Positions 45,153 to 57,443 of a stretch of 64,000 nt of DNA are shown in pieces. Numbering within the stretch: the first letter of the stretch is position 1; each line of letters begins with the position of its first letter. A model generated the notes under the pieces. It made no database searches and had not been told where the DNA came from. It saw only the letters and a list, made by a program, of their open reading frames with translations. Made by a program: the position numbers and the translations under genes. The DNA comes from Portulaca oleracea (Eukaryota > Streptophyta > Magnoliopsida > Caryophyllales > Portulacaceae): NCBI GenBank assembly GCA_029582165.1, contig CM055883.1:20120501-20184500 (forward strand). The letters are read 5' to 3'.

Positions 45153-45371
45153 TTTGATGCCTTTGGTAGGCGATGTTTTTGATGCCTTTGGTAGGCGATG
45201 TTATTTATGCCTTTGGTAGGCGATATTATTAATGCCTTTGGTAGGCGATGTTCTTGATGCCTTTGGTAGGCGATGTTCTTGATGCCTTTGGTAGGCGATG
45301 TTTATGCCTTTGGTAGGCGATGTTTATGCCTTTGGTAGGCGATGTTCTTGATACCTTTGGTAGGCGATGTT
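45153..45371 (+). repeat. Tandem array, 9 copies of a 21-26-bp unit
   Basis: The core GCCTTTGGTAGGCGATGTT is repeated nine times (the last with ACC for GCC), with spacing varying by the short tail ATT/CTT/TT. It lies inside solo LTR B. Each core holds GCCTTTGGTAGGC, a small inverted repeat. Confidence 0.9.
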
Positions 45372-46170
45372 ACTTTGAGGGATTTGGTATCCCGCCCGCA
45401 AATTAAAATATGGATTGGATGGGTTGAGGAAACAGTATGGGTTTAAAGGTTTGTAAAACGTTTGATTTGATCCCTCTCCCTAAAATGAATTGAAATGAAC
45501 TTAAACTATTTTAAACGTTAGGGGTAGACATTATTGAGATTTCCCCCTCATTTTTGAAATGTTTTGTTTTCAGGTGAAGATCTAAATGCTGGGGACGGGA
45601 ATTAGAAGTGAGGACGACGAGTCTAGAAGTCCTTGAATCTTTTTATTTTTGTTTCGTTATGATGTCTTAAAGTTCTGTTTTGAGTTGTTAGTAGTTCTAG
45701 TTAGCGATACAGTTGTGTTTTCCTTTCTCGCCTTGTGTTCCTTCGGGGATACGGCAGTGACGCCCAAACTGAATTTGAAGTCTTCCGCTAAGTTTTGTCT
45801 GTTAACGTTAGTTTGACTTTGACTTTCTATAATTGAATTTTCGGGGCGTTACACAAACTATGAACGTACATGGGAAAAAAACGAACGTACATTAGGGAAA
45901 AAGACACGTTTGAATTTGATGATTTAAGGAAAAAAATATACTTGAAGATTTAGGATTATTTGCCAAATTTAGATTAGGAAAATATGAACAAAAATAGGAA
46001 AAAAGTATGAGCGTCCATGGAGAAAAATATAAGAAGTTAAATTTGAAGGTGTAGGAAAAAAATATTTGTCAAATTCGGATTATTTGAAGATTTAAGAAAA
46101 AAAATATGCGTTTAAATTTGGGAAGGTTGGAAATGATTTGGATTATTTGAATATTATATCCGAAAATACA

Positions 46171-46174
46171 TGAC

Positions 46175-46249
<75 letters not shown>

Positions 46250-47150
46250 ATAGAATGAGAAGAATAATTATGTGAGAAGGTGAGAAGGGTCATTATGGAT
46301 CCTTAGATCTTAATCCAAGGGCTCTTATTATTTCAAGGTTTTCAATTATTTTTTTGGTTGGGAATTAAAGAGGGGCAAATGAATCTAAGTGGAAAAAAAA
46401 GAAAAACAATAAAACAATTAATTGGTGCCTAGGAAATAAAAGTTGCATTTATTGTGTATTCTCTATGTTGATGCATGTTTGTCAACACATAGATCGTGTT
46501 GATGTCCATTTCTCATCACTTTGATATCCATGTGTTTAGTACTTGATGTTTATATGTTAATTATCTTATGTCCATGTGTTTATTAGTTGTGGTGACCATC
46601 AAGATTTTTAAATCTTAAAATCGAATATATTCAAACCAAATAGACATTATGATCAATAGAAATTGACATCATGTTCAGACCAAACGAAACATCATGTTCA
46701 AATGAAATAGGCATCATATGTATACCAAATGAATATCATGTCAAAACAAATTGATATTGTATTCAAATTAACATGGACATCATGTTCGAACCAAATGAAC
46801 ATCTAGTGATAAACATATGGATATCAAGTAATAAAGACAGTGACACCAAATAATCAATATATGAACATCAAATGGTGAACACATGGACATCAAAGTGATA
46901 GCAAATGAAAATCTATTTGGTTGACAAACATGCATCAACATAGAGAATACATAATTAATGCAACTATTTCCTAGGTAGCAATTAATTGTTTTATTATTTT
47001 TTTCACTTAGATTCATGTGCCCTCTTTAATTCCCAACCAAAAAAAATAATTGAAAACCTTGAAATAATAAGAGCCCTTGGATCAAGATCTAAGGGTCTAT
47101 AATGATCCTTCTCACCTTCTCACATAATTACCTTTCTCATTCTATCCATC

Positions 47151-47203
<53 letters not shown>
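46171..47203. mobile_element. Foldback MITE inserted in a (TA)n microsatellite (Micron-like)
   Basis: A (TA)n run (about 46171-46243) and a second (about 47152-47203) flank an almost fully palindromic unit. The left arm starts GATGGATAGAATGAGAAG and the right arm, inverted, GATGGATAGAATGAGAAAGG. The arms match for some 250 bp (GTGAGAAGGTGAGAAGG, CTATGTTGATGCATGTTTGT), and the centre has more complementary ATGTCCATGTG/CACATGGACAT pairs. Elements that insert into TA microsatellites are known in rice as Micron; the name here is by analogy. The reading frame on the - strand is a by-product. Confidence 0.75.
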
Positions 47204-47208
<5 letters not shown>

Positions 47209-48462
47209 AACACAAACGACGTCAAACATGACTAATTATGTATTCTTATATGACTATATAGGACGCAATAATCACAAGAGTATGGAAAAATATGTGCCAA
47301 AATCGGATTATTTGACGATTTCGGAAAAATAATACGTTTAAATTTGGGAAGTTTGAAAAAGATGACTAATACGTGTGACTGTTATAATAGTGTGTATGAC
47401 TATATTAGTATATTATTTGAACTTAGATTATCTCGGCGAACGACACAATATTAGTCATTGCAAGATAGAAAATTAGTCACGCATAAATATTTTAAAAGGT
47501 TGAAATTATTTGTTTTCGGAAAATTTAATTATTCATACAGGTTTGTTTGTGATAATAGGAAGATTATGATTATTTGCCAAATTTAGATTATGAAAATATG
47601 AACGTACATGGAAATAAATGACCATACGTTAGACAATAAAATATATCACATTGGAAAATATATCACGTTTGGATTTGAAGAATTAAGGGGAAAAAATATG
47701 CTTGAAGATTTAAGATTATTTGCCAAATTACAGATTAGGAAAACATTATATTTGCCAAAGTGGGATTAGGAAAAAAATTAGATTTGAATGTAGCACGTTT
47801 GAAGTTGAGGATTTAGGGAAAAATTTTATTTGCCAAAAAGTGGGATTATTTGAAGATTTAAGAAAAAATATACGTTTAAATTTAGGAAGTTGGAAAAAAG
47901 ATTCGGATTATTTGAAGATTATATCCGAAAATATAGGACGTTCAAATATATATATGACTAATAAACACAAACGACGTCAAAATATGACTAATGATGTATT
48001 CTTGTATGACTACTTTTACGTATCTTTATTAATAATTATTATATATTTGTATATATGACGCCAAATATGACTAATTATGTATTCTTATATGACTAGATTT
48101 AAATACCATTGTTACTAATTATATTATTTTCAAATAAACGCTTTTATGTACCTTCATGGGTATATATATTATTTTGTATAATTATAGTATTTGTATATGA
48201 AGTGAAAATGTGTGGAATATGAACGTACATTGAAATAGTCATTACATGGTTAAAATATTAGTCATCCTATTCGTACGGTATTAAAAAAAACACCAATAGA
48301 ATTGTTAAAACCTTTTAGTCATCACAACAATTATAAATAGTCGTCGTAATGATAGATTAATATTGTGTGATATTAAAAGCACATACTATGGCCAAGATTG
48401 TACGTAAATAGTAATCTTGAAATCTAATATACTAAAATAAACGTAATTATTACCTATAAAAA
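47204..48462. repeat. AT-rich repeat-derived sequence, no gene
   Basis: Carries the second, uninterrupted copy of the duplicated block (about 47395-47945). Short recurrences of ATGACTAATTATGTATTCTTATATGA-like text occur at about 47228, 47983 and 48067, with AAACACAAACGACGTCAAA at about 47208 and 47963. No convincing coding region. Confidence 0.6.
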
Positions 48463-48941
48463 TGTTCGTTTGCATTTTAGGGGATTTTTTTCAAAAAATT
48501 GCTCAGAGGTACCCTCTATTTTGCAGAAACTATTTTTTGGAGACCACATTATTAGAAATTATATTAGGGTGAACAATGTTGTTAAGTATCTATTTTTTGG
48601 TGACAAAGTCGCCGGAAATGGCTAGAATCCGGCTAAAAATGTTAAAAGACTAACCTACCCTCATATTAATTGTAAAATTACTAACCCAACCCTTGAAATT
48701 TAATTGTTGAGCCGCCAAAATATTGAAGCCCCAGTCTCGTTCACGACGTTGATCGCTCAACTCCTACCATGTCGTTTCATCTTCTTTCCCTCCAAAGAAG
48801 GAATTTTTGAACTGGAAAATACTAGGGTTTCGAAGTCGTCTTCTTCACAGGTAACAAGAGGCCATTAGTGGAGAAGGTCAATCAAATTAAGCATTCAAGA
48901 GCAATTTACAGCAAAGTACCGGAAGGTGAAAAGTTTCTGCA

Positions 48942-51900
48942 ATGGTGAGTTCAGTTCCCTTCAGTATGAAAATTTTGGTCGAACTTGGTTTTAAAAGAAA
49001 TTGATTTCAGCATTCTGGAGTAATGTACAACAGAGTAGCAGAGTAGCAGAGTATGAAATTTTTTTCTTACATGGTTTTCAAAGAAATTGATTTCAGTATG
49101 AAAATTTGATTATTAGAGGTTTTTGTTGAATTTTGGTCGATATATTCAGGCCAATGTCATGGGGTTTGATTGCTAGGGCAAATTTTGTTAGACAACCTGT
49201 TGTGAAGGTTCTTCTTGAATTTTGATGATTTTGTGATGAGTTTTGGTTGTTAAGTGTTGTAAAGGTTAAATCTTTTTTCATATACTCTGTTGCATTAATT
49301 TCATATATGTTCTCCCTGTTCTGAAGGTTCGATTTCGGTTTTATATTACTCGGTTTGACAATCTGCACAATCTTAATGAATACACTATGCTTATTTGATT
49401 TCATCCATGCCTATATTTTTATGTGATATGTAACAATCCTAGTGTATACAATCTGTGTAGGGTGCTCGGACTCTACTTGTTCATTTCAAAGGGTTGATGA
49501 TCACATTGGATGATGTTGATGTGGAAAACTACCAACCTGTCGATTTATTCTTGGCGGTACGGTCTGCATTTTCTCTAAAGAAGGGATTGCAGTTCCCAAA
49601 ATATGTCGGGTTCAGATGGCATCCGCCTGGAAAGGAAGGTCAGAGGTGGCCAATTACCTTTCCAGAAGATTGGACGTCAATGTTGAGAAACTGGTTAAAG
49701 GTGAAGACCAACTGCATTCCAATCTACATGGATGAGTTGAGAATGGCTACATGTTTGCAGTTGGAAGCTGAAGCTTTGGAGAAGAAAAATCTTGTTGGTG
49801 AAAAATCATCAAATATGGAAGACGTAACATCTACTCAAGTTGGGGAGTGGGTGGACACATTGATTTTGACCCCTACTATTGAAGCTGCTCAAGACCCTAC
49901 ATATGTAAAGACAACACAACCCAAGTCACCTTTGGGGAGGCCTAAAAATCTACCAGCTCGTAAGGCTAAGTCAGGGCCAACTATGACCATAAACCCTAAT
50001 GTTGAAGCTGGTCAGGAACTTACACATTTGAAGAGTGTGTCTAGAAGCCCATCCCCACAACCCACCCTTACCCAAACACAAGTCTCCATCCCTAGCCAAA
50101 CACAAGATCACATTCTTTTCAGCCACGACACATCTACAGCCAAAAAAGCCTTTCAAATGCCTGAGGTGAATGATGGAATTGGTATAGTGAGCACTGAGTT
50201 ACATGGGTTGGATGAGTTTGATGTAATCCCTTTATGCCAACCAGAATTGGACGAGTGTGATGTATTTGATAGTGATGCAGAGACAGATGGTCGAGAAACA
50301 CTTGGTGGAGGCACTGATGATGATGATAGTGATGACGAGTTCATTGCTTCAGGAGATGAACCAACTAGTGATGATGAGTCACTTGATAAATCAGAGGGGG
50401 CTGATGAGGTAGAATCATTAGATGATATTGATTTAGAAGATGAGGCTACAGTGCGTATGACCTTAGGACATGATGATCCTGCGGATGATAGTCTTGTTGT
50501 TGGGAAAATGGCTAAGGTTTATAGGCAAGGGAACTTGTGGTCAAAAGGTAGGGAAGAGAAGATCTGTTTGAAAGTTGGTGACATGTTCACATGCAAAGAG
50601 AAATTATTGAGTGTGATGAGAGATTATTGTGTTGAGAATGGTATTCAGTTGCAAAAGATCAAGACCTCAAACACAAGATATACAATGAAATGTGTGAATG
50701 AGAACTGTCAATGGAGGATTCATGCATCCAAGATTACAGTTGATGGAAACACGTGGAAGATTAGATCATTGGTTGACGAATGCAACTGCCCTAATTACCA
50801 GCGCAACAAAAGTGCCACTTCAAGATGGGTAGCAGTGAAGCTACTAGATGACTTTAATGATAACCCACATATGGATGTGAAGACAATGAAGAATATTATG
50901 ATGAGGAGGTATGGTATTGATGTTCCAGACTACACATGTTGGAGAGCTAGGAGACTTATGAGGGAAGCTGTAGACGGAAGGCATGATCAAGGGTACAAGT
51001 TACTCCCTCATTACATGGAAGTGTTCCAGGAGGTGAATCCGGATTCATTTTGTTTCATAAGACGGAACGAAGTTGGTGATGGAAAAAACCCCACATTTAT
51101 GATATGTGAAATATGCTTAGGAGCTGCCATTTCAGCCTTCAAAGACCATTGTAGGCCTTTAATTGGCATTGATGCTTGTCACTTGAAAGGTCCGTACAGG
51201 GGTGTTTTTATGGTTGCCATGGCTTTAGACGGCAACAATGGCCAATTCCCTTTGGCCTATGGAGTCGCTCCAAAAGAAGATGAGGAAGAGTGGACACAAT
51301 TTTTATTTGGTCTTGCACGTGCCCTTGGTGCAGTAGAGGATAGCAGCAAATATACAATAATGTCTGATAGACATAGGGTACGTTTCAAGTCTTTCAATTT
51401 CGGACGTATATGTTTTCCTTTAATTCCATTCTCATGTAATATTAACCTTTAAGATTTTTTTTTATTTGTTGAAGGGCATTATTGCAGCTTTGAAGAAAGT
51501 CATGCCTCGAGCTTCAAGGAGAATTTGTGTCCTTCACCTGTACAAAAGCTTTGCCAATTTATATCCTGGTAACTGCACTAAGTTTCTGTTATACGTGACA
51601 GTCATGGAAATTGCTAATTGTTATGTAACAGTCATGAGAAAGCATGAAACATAATTCATTGTCCTAATTGCTACTGTCATATATTGTGTTACTGTCATAA
51701 TTGATTATTGGCAAATTCCTAACAGTCATGACAGGGCATTATTATGCATTGAAACTTATGATAGGTCTAGCAATATAAAGTAGTGCATACACCAAACAGT
51801 AGATCAAACATAATAAAATTTGACTGCAGCATATCAAACATAATAAAATTCTTCTTTGTCAAAACAAAATGGACAGATCAAAAATGTCCATTGTTTCATT

Positions 51901-53285
51901 TTTTTCTACTGTCAAAAATTTGAGTTGTGCTGTCATTGTGATTCTCTACTGTCATTGTGATTCTCTACTGTCATAAATAAGCTCCTCTCTTGCAAGATCT
52001 TTCATTTTGATTCTCTACTGTCATTAATTTGAGTTGTGCTATATTTTTTGGCAAATTGTCTAATGGTTCGTTTTTATCGATATATGCTCTATGACGAACT
52101 AGAAGCCTAAAATTAAACTAGATTGGGTAATTATACGTTGATGGATATATGTTGCTAGTTACCATGATTTAAATTTACATGGTTCCATATTGCTAAGATT
52201 CTCTATCTTGGATGAAATAGGTCCTTGGTTCCATGCCTTCTTCTACTTAGCTACGAATGCGTACAATGAATATGTATTTAAGAAGGCGATGGATAAAATA
52301 AAAGAGAAGGATGTATCTGCCTACAACTGGTTGAAAGACAATGAGCCTCTTGAGCATTGGGCAAGGTTTAAGTTTGATGAATCACTAAAGATGCCTAATA
52401 ACACTAATAATTTCGTAGAGAGCTTCAACAACGCTATCAACAAGCATAGGGGAAAACCTATTTTTACCATGCTTGAAGAGATCAGGAAGCTCATTGGTAC
52501 TCGGTTTGATAAGAGATTCCAAACGTCAGCTACGTGGGATGGCAAGGTGACGCCATATGTATACAAGAAGCTCAAGATCATTGAGTCGGAATCGAAGAAT
52601 TGCTCTAACTTAGTGCCAGCTGGCAAAGGGGTGTTTCAAATCAGTGAAGGTCGGACTTACTTCACTGTCAAGTTGGAGCAACAGTTTTGTGATTGTAAGA
52701 GGTGGCAGATTTCAGGTTTGCCTTGCAAGCATGCTGCTTACTGCATTAAGCATCTTAACCTGAAATTGGAAGATTATTGTTCGGAATACTTTATTGTGGA
52801 CAGGTATACAAATTGCATTTTTTAAGCAAAAACTATAAATTATTTGATGGAAACTATTCTATATTGGATGGTTGTGCTTAGTACTTAATTTCACAATGTG
52901 TAGATATAGAAAGTTGTATGACAACATCATACACCCGATCCCGGACCCCTGCTTCTGGAAAGAAACTACACTCCCTGAATTAGATCCACCCTTTGAGTTG
53001 AAAAAAAAGGGAAGACCAGAGAAACACAAGAGGAGGGAATCAAGGGTACCTACAGAAGATGGAGTTCGACTTACCGGGACCAAAAGATGCAAGGCGTGTA
53101 ATGAGATTGGTCACAACAAGACTACATGTGGGCGACCAAGAGATGAGAACGGGAAGCTTTTGAACCCCTACAAGAAGAAACAAAAGGCAAGGACTGGAAG
53201 ACCAGTTGGAAGGCCCCGTAAGAGCCAAAATGTGAACGAACAAAGCACCTCTTCAGCTCCAACTCAAGCCAGCCAAGTTTCTTGA
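48942..53285 (+). CDS. MuDR-A-like transposase (5 exons, about 992 residues)
   Basis: Exons: 48942-48944 (ATG only, then GTGAGT), 49461-51377, 51475-51568, 52221-52803, 52904-53285; all GT-AG with matching phases. Without the tiny first exon the frame starts at ATG 49494. It is the enzyme that cuts and moves the MULE. Visible parts: N-terminal PB1-like region (LLVHFKGLMITLDDVDVENY); acidic linker; Mutator DNA-binding domain (~372-445, MKCVNENCQWRIHAS); MULE DDE domain with IGIDACHLKG (Asp ~572) and MSDRH (Asp ~637); SWIM zinc finger CDC...CKH (~828); CCHC knuckle CKACNEIGHNKTTC (928-941). No stop or frameshift breaks the model. The third catalytic residue, Glu, is probably in the NEYVFKKAM helix of exon 4 but not proven. 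Maize MURA is shorter, as I recall. Confidence 0.85.
51569..52220 (+). other. Transposase intron 3 with clustered CTGTCAT motifs
   Basis: A 652-bp intron. The motif (A)CTGTCAT or its near form ACAGTCATGA occurs about ten times, with a 21-bp tandem repeat (TGATTCTCTACTGTCAT) around 51940-52025. No coding sequence fits here. Confidence 0.6.
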
Positions 53286-55231
53286 AGAATCATTACTGTT
53301 GAACAACAATTTATGGACATGTCATATGTCTCTTGTCTTTCTTTGTATGGGTTTCTTCCAGCATATGAGCAAAACAAGCTTGGGAGTTTGCTTTTATTTT
53401 TCTTTTTTTTTTTGGCAAAGCATTGATGCTGAAATGCATCTTTAGGATATACCTTTCTACTGGTTCCTATGAATATTCTGCTGAAATGCTATTTTGGATA
53501 TACAAAGCTCTGATCAGAAAGAGGAAAGCTTTGTGAATAGTTGGGTTCTTTGCATCTTTGATCAATTTGAAATGAAAGAAGCAAGTTTATATTTTAAAAA
53601 TCGTGAAATTCATATTCAAGCTTTATTTATCTCAATCATATGGAGGTGGTGACAGAATGTCTGTGAGCATTTGAAATGAAAGATTTCCTGTGACAGAATG
53701 TCTGTGGCTCAAGTTTTTATTTGTCAGTTTTGGTACTCTAATTTGAGATTTCAGAAAAAAAAAGTGTGTAATACACTTATTGTCATTTTTCCCATTTGGA
53801 GAAAAATAGGCCGCCAAAAGTTACTCATACAGGAAGAGAAAGCCCTAATGAATGCAAGGATACCAAAACTTGCTGTTGCTACCTCTGTAAGTTTTGACAC
53901 CTTATGTTAAAACCTTTGCTTGCATGAATTTGTGTGATTGTGTTTACATGTATGACGACACTCTTACGTTGTTTGGTGGCTTAACCTTTGTATGTTGGTT
54001 GGTATTTTCACTGATGATTAAATGATGGATCTTGTTGTAAATATTACAACACAAGTGGCTGCCCCTGCATATCCTAATGAACACACTGTTCAAATACGAT
54101 GTCGATATCTATGCTGCTGATCAAGTCCGTTTCACTGCTGCTCTCGGCCTTTCCTGCTTTGAGATTGGAAGTGATCTGGATTTGATCTTTGGCTTTGATT
54201 TTTCCAGGATGGATTAACAACACTTCACAAAGCAACAACGTGCAAAAAGCATGCTATTACAAATTATTTGCTGAGAGAATCAACTAATATTTTGTTCGTG
54301 ATAAGGTTAAACTCTCAATTTGGTACAATGGGCAAGTGTATAACCATGCTGTTGACAATTGATCTATTTGTCTTATGGTTTGCTTGCAGCTTGGTATCAT
54401 TTATAATATTGAAGCTTCCCTTTACACTTACAGACCCTGAGTATTTAGGGGTTCAAGGTCGCCAAAAAACAAAGGTGATCGAGTAGTAGTTTGCCGACAT
54501 GATGAAACTTCAATTGACTGTAATTTGATTCATTGATGAAACTTCAAGCATTACAATATGAGTACAAAATGTGAATGCTCATTACAAACAGTTCAATTCT
54601 AATAGTAGCAACATAAAAGCATTACTGACTATGAAGATTCATTACAAGTAGTACAATAACACCAACAAGCAACATCCCTAACATAGTTTGCCCTTTTTCA
54701 ATCAATTTCAGCACAGTCTTCACCTGTCTAATTTCATTCTTCAACTCATCCTCAAACACCAAATTTCGTCCATTGTCTGAGGAGTTCAATTCAGGAGCTC
54801 AACCAAGAAACCGATCACATCGTAAACACTTATCATACACTTTATTGGGGTTCAGCTTCGACTTCGACACAAGCCATCATCAACTGTCAGCAATTTATCA
54901 CAGTCAGATTCTGCCATTGAAGATATTCAAAATTAATTTCCAGAAACTTCAATTGGAATGAGGAACAAATTCCAACCCTAAACATAACCATTCTAGATAT
55001 TCAATTTCTACCGAGATGGGGAAGAAACAACAACAAAAAAGTGCAATTGATGAAATGCTAATTTTGAAATTATACCTTGCAATCCCCTTCAATGGCAGCG
55101 ACGAAACCAAAGGACCACAATCCCCTTCAATGGTCGCACAACTGAGACAGTCAGAGAGAAGTAGAGACTGTCTGTACTTGCAGGAGAACAAAAAGAGAAC
55201 GTCGAGCAACATGTTTTCAAATAAGGAATAG
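53286..55231. other. MULE 3' part: no firm gene; possible remnant of a second - strand ORF
   Basis: On the - strand about 54770-54625 reads EDELKNEIRQVKTVLKLIEK followed by a hydrophobic MLGMLLVGVIVLLVMNL. This coiled-coil plus membrane-tail layout is seen in the small GRF zinc-finger proteins often found in plant MULEs. The GRF finger itself is not intact here (KLNPNKVYDKCLRC appears in another frame). On the + strand, 53840-53890 and 54055-54215 look exon-like but match nothing I know; a captured host fragment is possible. Confidence 0.35.
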
Positions 55232-57443
55232 TTTTAAGGGTTGGGTTAGTAATTTTACAATTAATATGAGGGTAGGTTAGTCTTTTAACATTTTTAGCCG
55301 GATTCTGGCCATTTTCGGCGACTTTGTCACCAAAAATAGATATTTAACAACATTGTTCACCCTAATATAATTTCTAATAATGTGGTCTCCAAAAAATAGT
55401 TTCTGCAAAATAGAGGGTACCTCTAAGCAATTTTTTGGGTTTTTTTAGGAATAAAAATATTCCTAAGTGTTGTCGTATCCGCATGGATGGTGTGTTAGGT
55501 TATCAGGTAATTGGTTTACGAAAGAGGTTTTCAGAGTGCGGAAAGCAGTAAATAATTTAAATAAACTAAACTAATATGAATTGAAAGCAATAAAAGCTAA
55601 AGAAAGCATTAAATAAATAGATGAACTAAAATGACTTTGACAGAAAATAAATCTAAACTAAGAAAGCAATTAAAAGCAAGAAATAAGAAAGCAATAAAAC
55701 TAAATTCTAACAATGAAATTGGGAACAAGAAATTATACCTTCGATGAACTATCCCTAGCAAACTAGAAAGTTGTGATTCAGATTACTAAGAATCTCCAAA
55801 TCCTCACTTTGAAGGAGAATTCGTAAATCCTTAATCCTCCTCCTCACTAAATTGTGGATTGTGTTTGGAAGTTTTGTGATTTACACTAATAAGAACCTTT
55901 AGTAAATTTTACTTAAACAACTTTAAACAAACACTAGTAAACTAATTGTGAACTGACTTTGTGAATTAATCAAGATCAAAGTAAATATAACCCTAAAAGA
56001 CTAATTAAACCAAATTCTAATCCGACTTAAACAAAATCTAACTAGTAACCCTAGACTAATCCTATTACCTAAATTAATAACAGGAAAATGAAAAAGAAAA
56101 CAGAGGAAGGGAGATGGATGGCAGAAACAGGGTAATAATACAGAGCATTAAACCCAGAATCAAGTTTATCTAGAATGCAAAAATAGGGGCATGATATCGA
56201 ACGAAATTAGAACAATATCAACACAATCGAAGAACAGCTTCAACTCAAAAGAACCGAAACAGAGTCCAAATATCAATCCTATGACATTAATTTCCGGAAA
56301 TCAAAACTCAACAATCCAAGAACCAAAACCCAGAAAGTTATGCTAAAACTCGAATATCACTTCAATATCAAACAGAACAAAACAGCAAAATCTCACCAAA
56401 ACCCAGAATCGAAACTTTCAAGCATTCAAGAACTAAATTGAAAATCGATGGAATGAAACTGAAAATAAAGTTTTAAAACATGAATTCAAAGCATGAAATA
56501 AGACATGTATTAAACTTAAATCTAATTCTAACCCTAGGATTTCCGATCGACGACTTTGGGTTGTCACCCCCCAAATCCGACTTCCGGATCCTCTACTCTG
56601 GACTACGATGATATCCGCTTCCTCCTTCTTCGTTCCTCTTTTATACTTGAACTGGAGCCTCTTCTTCTCATCTCGACCACCGAATCTGCAATAGAAGATA
56701 AATTGAGTGAGAAATCGTGAGAATAAGAGATTTAAAGAGAAATTGAGATGAGAAATGAGATGAGATGATAGGATGAATGATTGTGGTGGAATGGATGTCG
56801 GTCGTTGTTTGTTGACTGAGGAATCCGAGAAGAAGAAGAAGAATGATGGGGATTCAATTGGAAGAAGAAGAAAGAAAGAAAAAAGAAGAAAGAAGAAAAG
56901 AAGAAGAATCTGAGGAAGAAGGTAGGATCGGGAAAGGAAGAAGAAAGAAAGAGAAAGATAGAAAGAAAGAGAAAGGGATCCGAGGGGATGAGAGAGAAAG
57001 AGCGAGGAAGAGAGAGAAAGGGAAGGGGGGAAATGAGAGAAAGAGTTAGGGTTAGGGGTTTTGTGTCGGCAGGGTTTGAGGGAAAACGGGTCAGGTATTT
57101 GGGTACGGGTTTGGGTAGATGGGTGTGGGTGAGAGTGAGGGAGAGTGGACTGGGCTGGATTTTGGGCCGAAGAGGGAGAGAAGAAGAAGGGGAATTGGAT
57201 TTGGATTTGGGCTGGGTAGGAATTAGTTTAGGTTTAGTTTTATTTTATTTATTTTCTAATTTTATTTGTTTTATTATTTTGATTTATAATTAACAAAAAT
57301 AATAACAAAAAATAATAAAATACTGTAAAATCTAATAATAATGCAAACTACATTAAAACATAATAAAATTCCTAAATTAATTATTAAAGACTAGCAAAAC
57401 TCCTTATAAAAGATATTAATTCGGCTCGAAACGAGACCGAACA

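Larger units (their letters stand above)
42242..45853 (+). mobile_element. Solo LTR B (about 3.6 kb), same family as solo LTR A, opposite orientation
   Basis: Starts TGTAAAACCCCGAAAA and ends TTTTCGGGGCGTTACA. Perfect 5-bp target duplications CAAAC flank it (42237-42241 and 45854-45858). The last ~300 bp, reversed, match the start of solo LTR A (CTAACGTTAAC, GTATCCCCGAA, CACCTGAAAACAAAACATTT). A CT-rich leader-like stretch (about 42785-42850) precedes a GC-rich region (42840-43440) with chance open frames. No internal retroelement sequence is present, as expected after LTR-LTR recombination. Confidence 0.85.
48492..55437 (+). mobile_element. MuDR-type Mutator-like transposon (6.9 kb), apparently complete
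   Basis: Inverted repeats of about 206 bp, 48492-48697 and 55232-55437, start CAAAAAATTGCT(C/T)AGAGG and are about 95% alike by eye. The 9-bp target duplication is GATTTTTTT (48483-48491) and GGTTTTTTT (55438-55446), 8 of 9. The intact LTR at 61212 shows AGGGGGTTTTTTTA at the same place, which confirms the empty site. It encodes a five-exon transposase on the + strand. About 1.9 kb of other sequence follows before the right inverted repeat. Confidence 0.93.
48463..57443 (-). repeat. 3' LTR, split by the MULE
   Basis: The outer piece is 48463-48491; the rest is 55438-57443, starting with the 9-bp target duplication. On the - strand a TATA box GTATAAAA lies at 56647-56640. GA-rich purine repeats (about 56828-57050) produce the Lys/Glu/Arg-rich open frames here, which are not genes. 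Confidence 0.88.

Noticed and set aside
56843..57293. Lys/Glu/Arg-rich proteins in both LTRs (also 62568-63072)
   Set aside because: Low-complexity purine repeats within LTRs on the strand opposite to the element; the frame differs between the two LTR copies.
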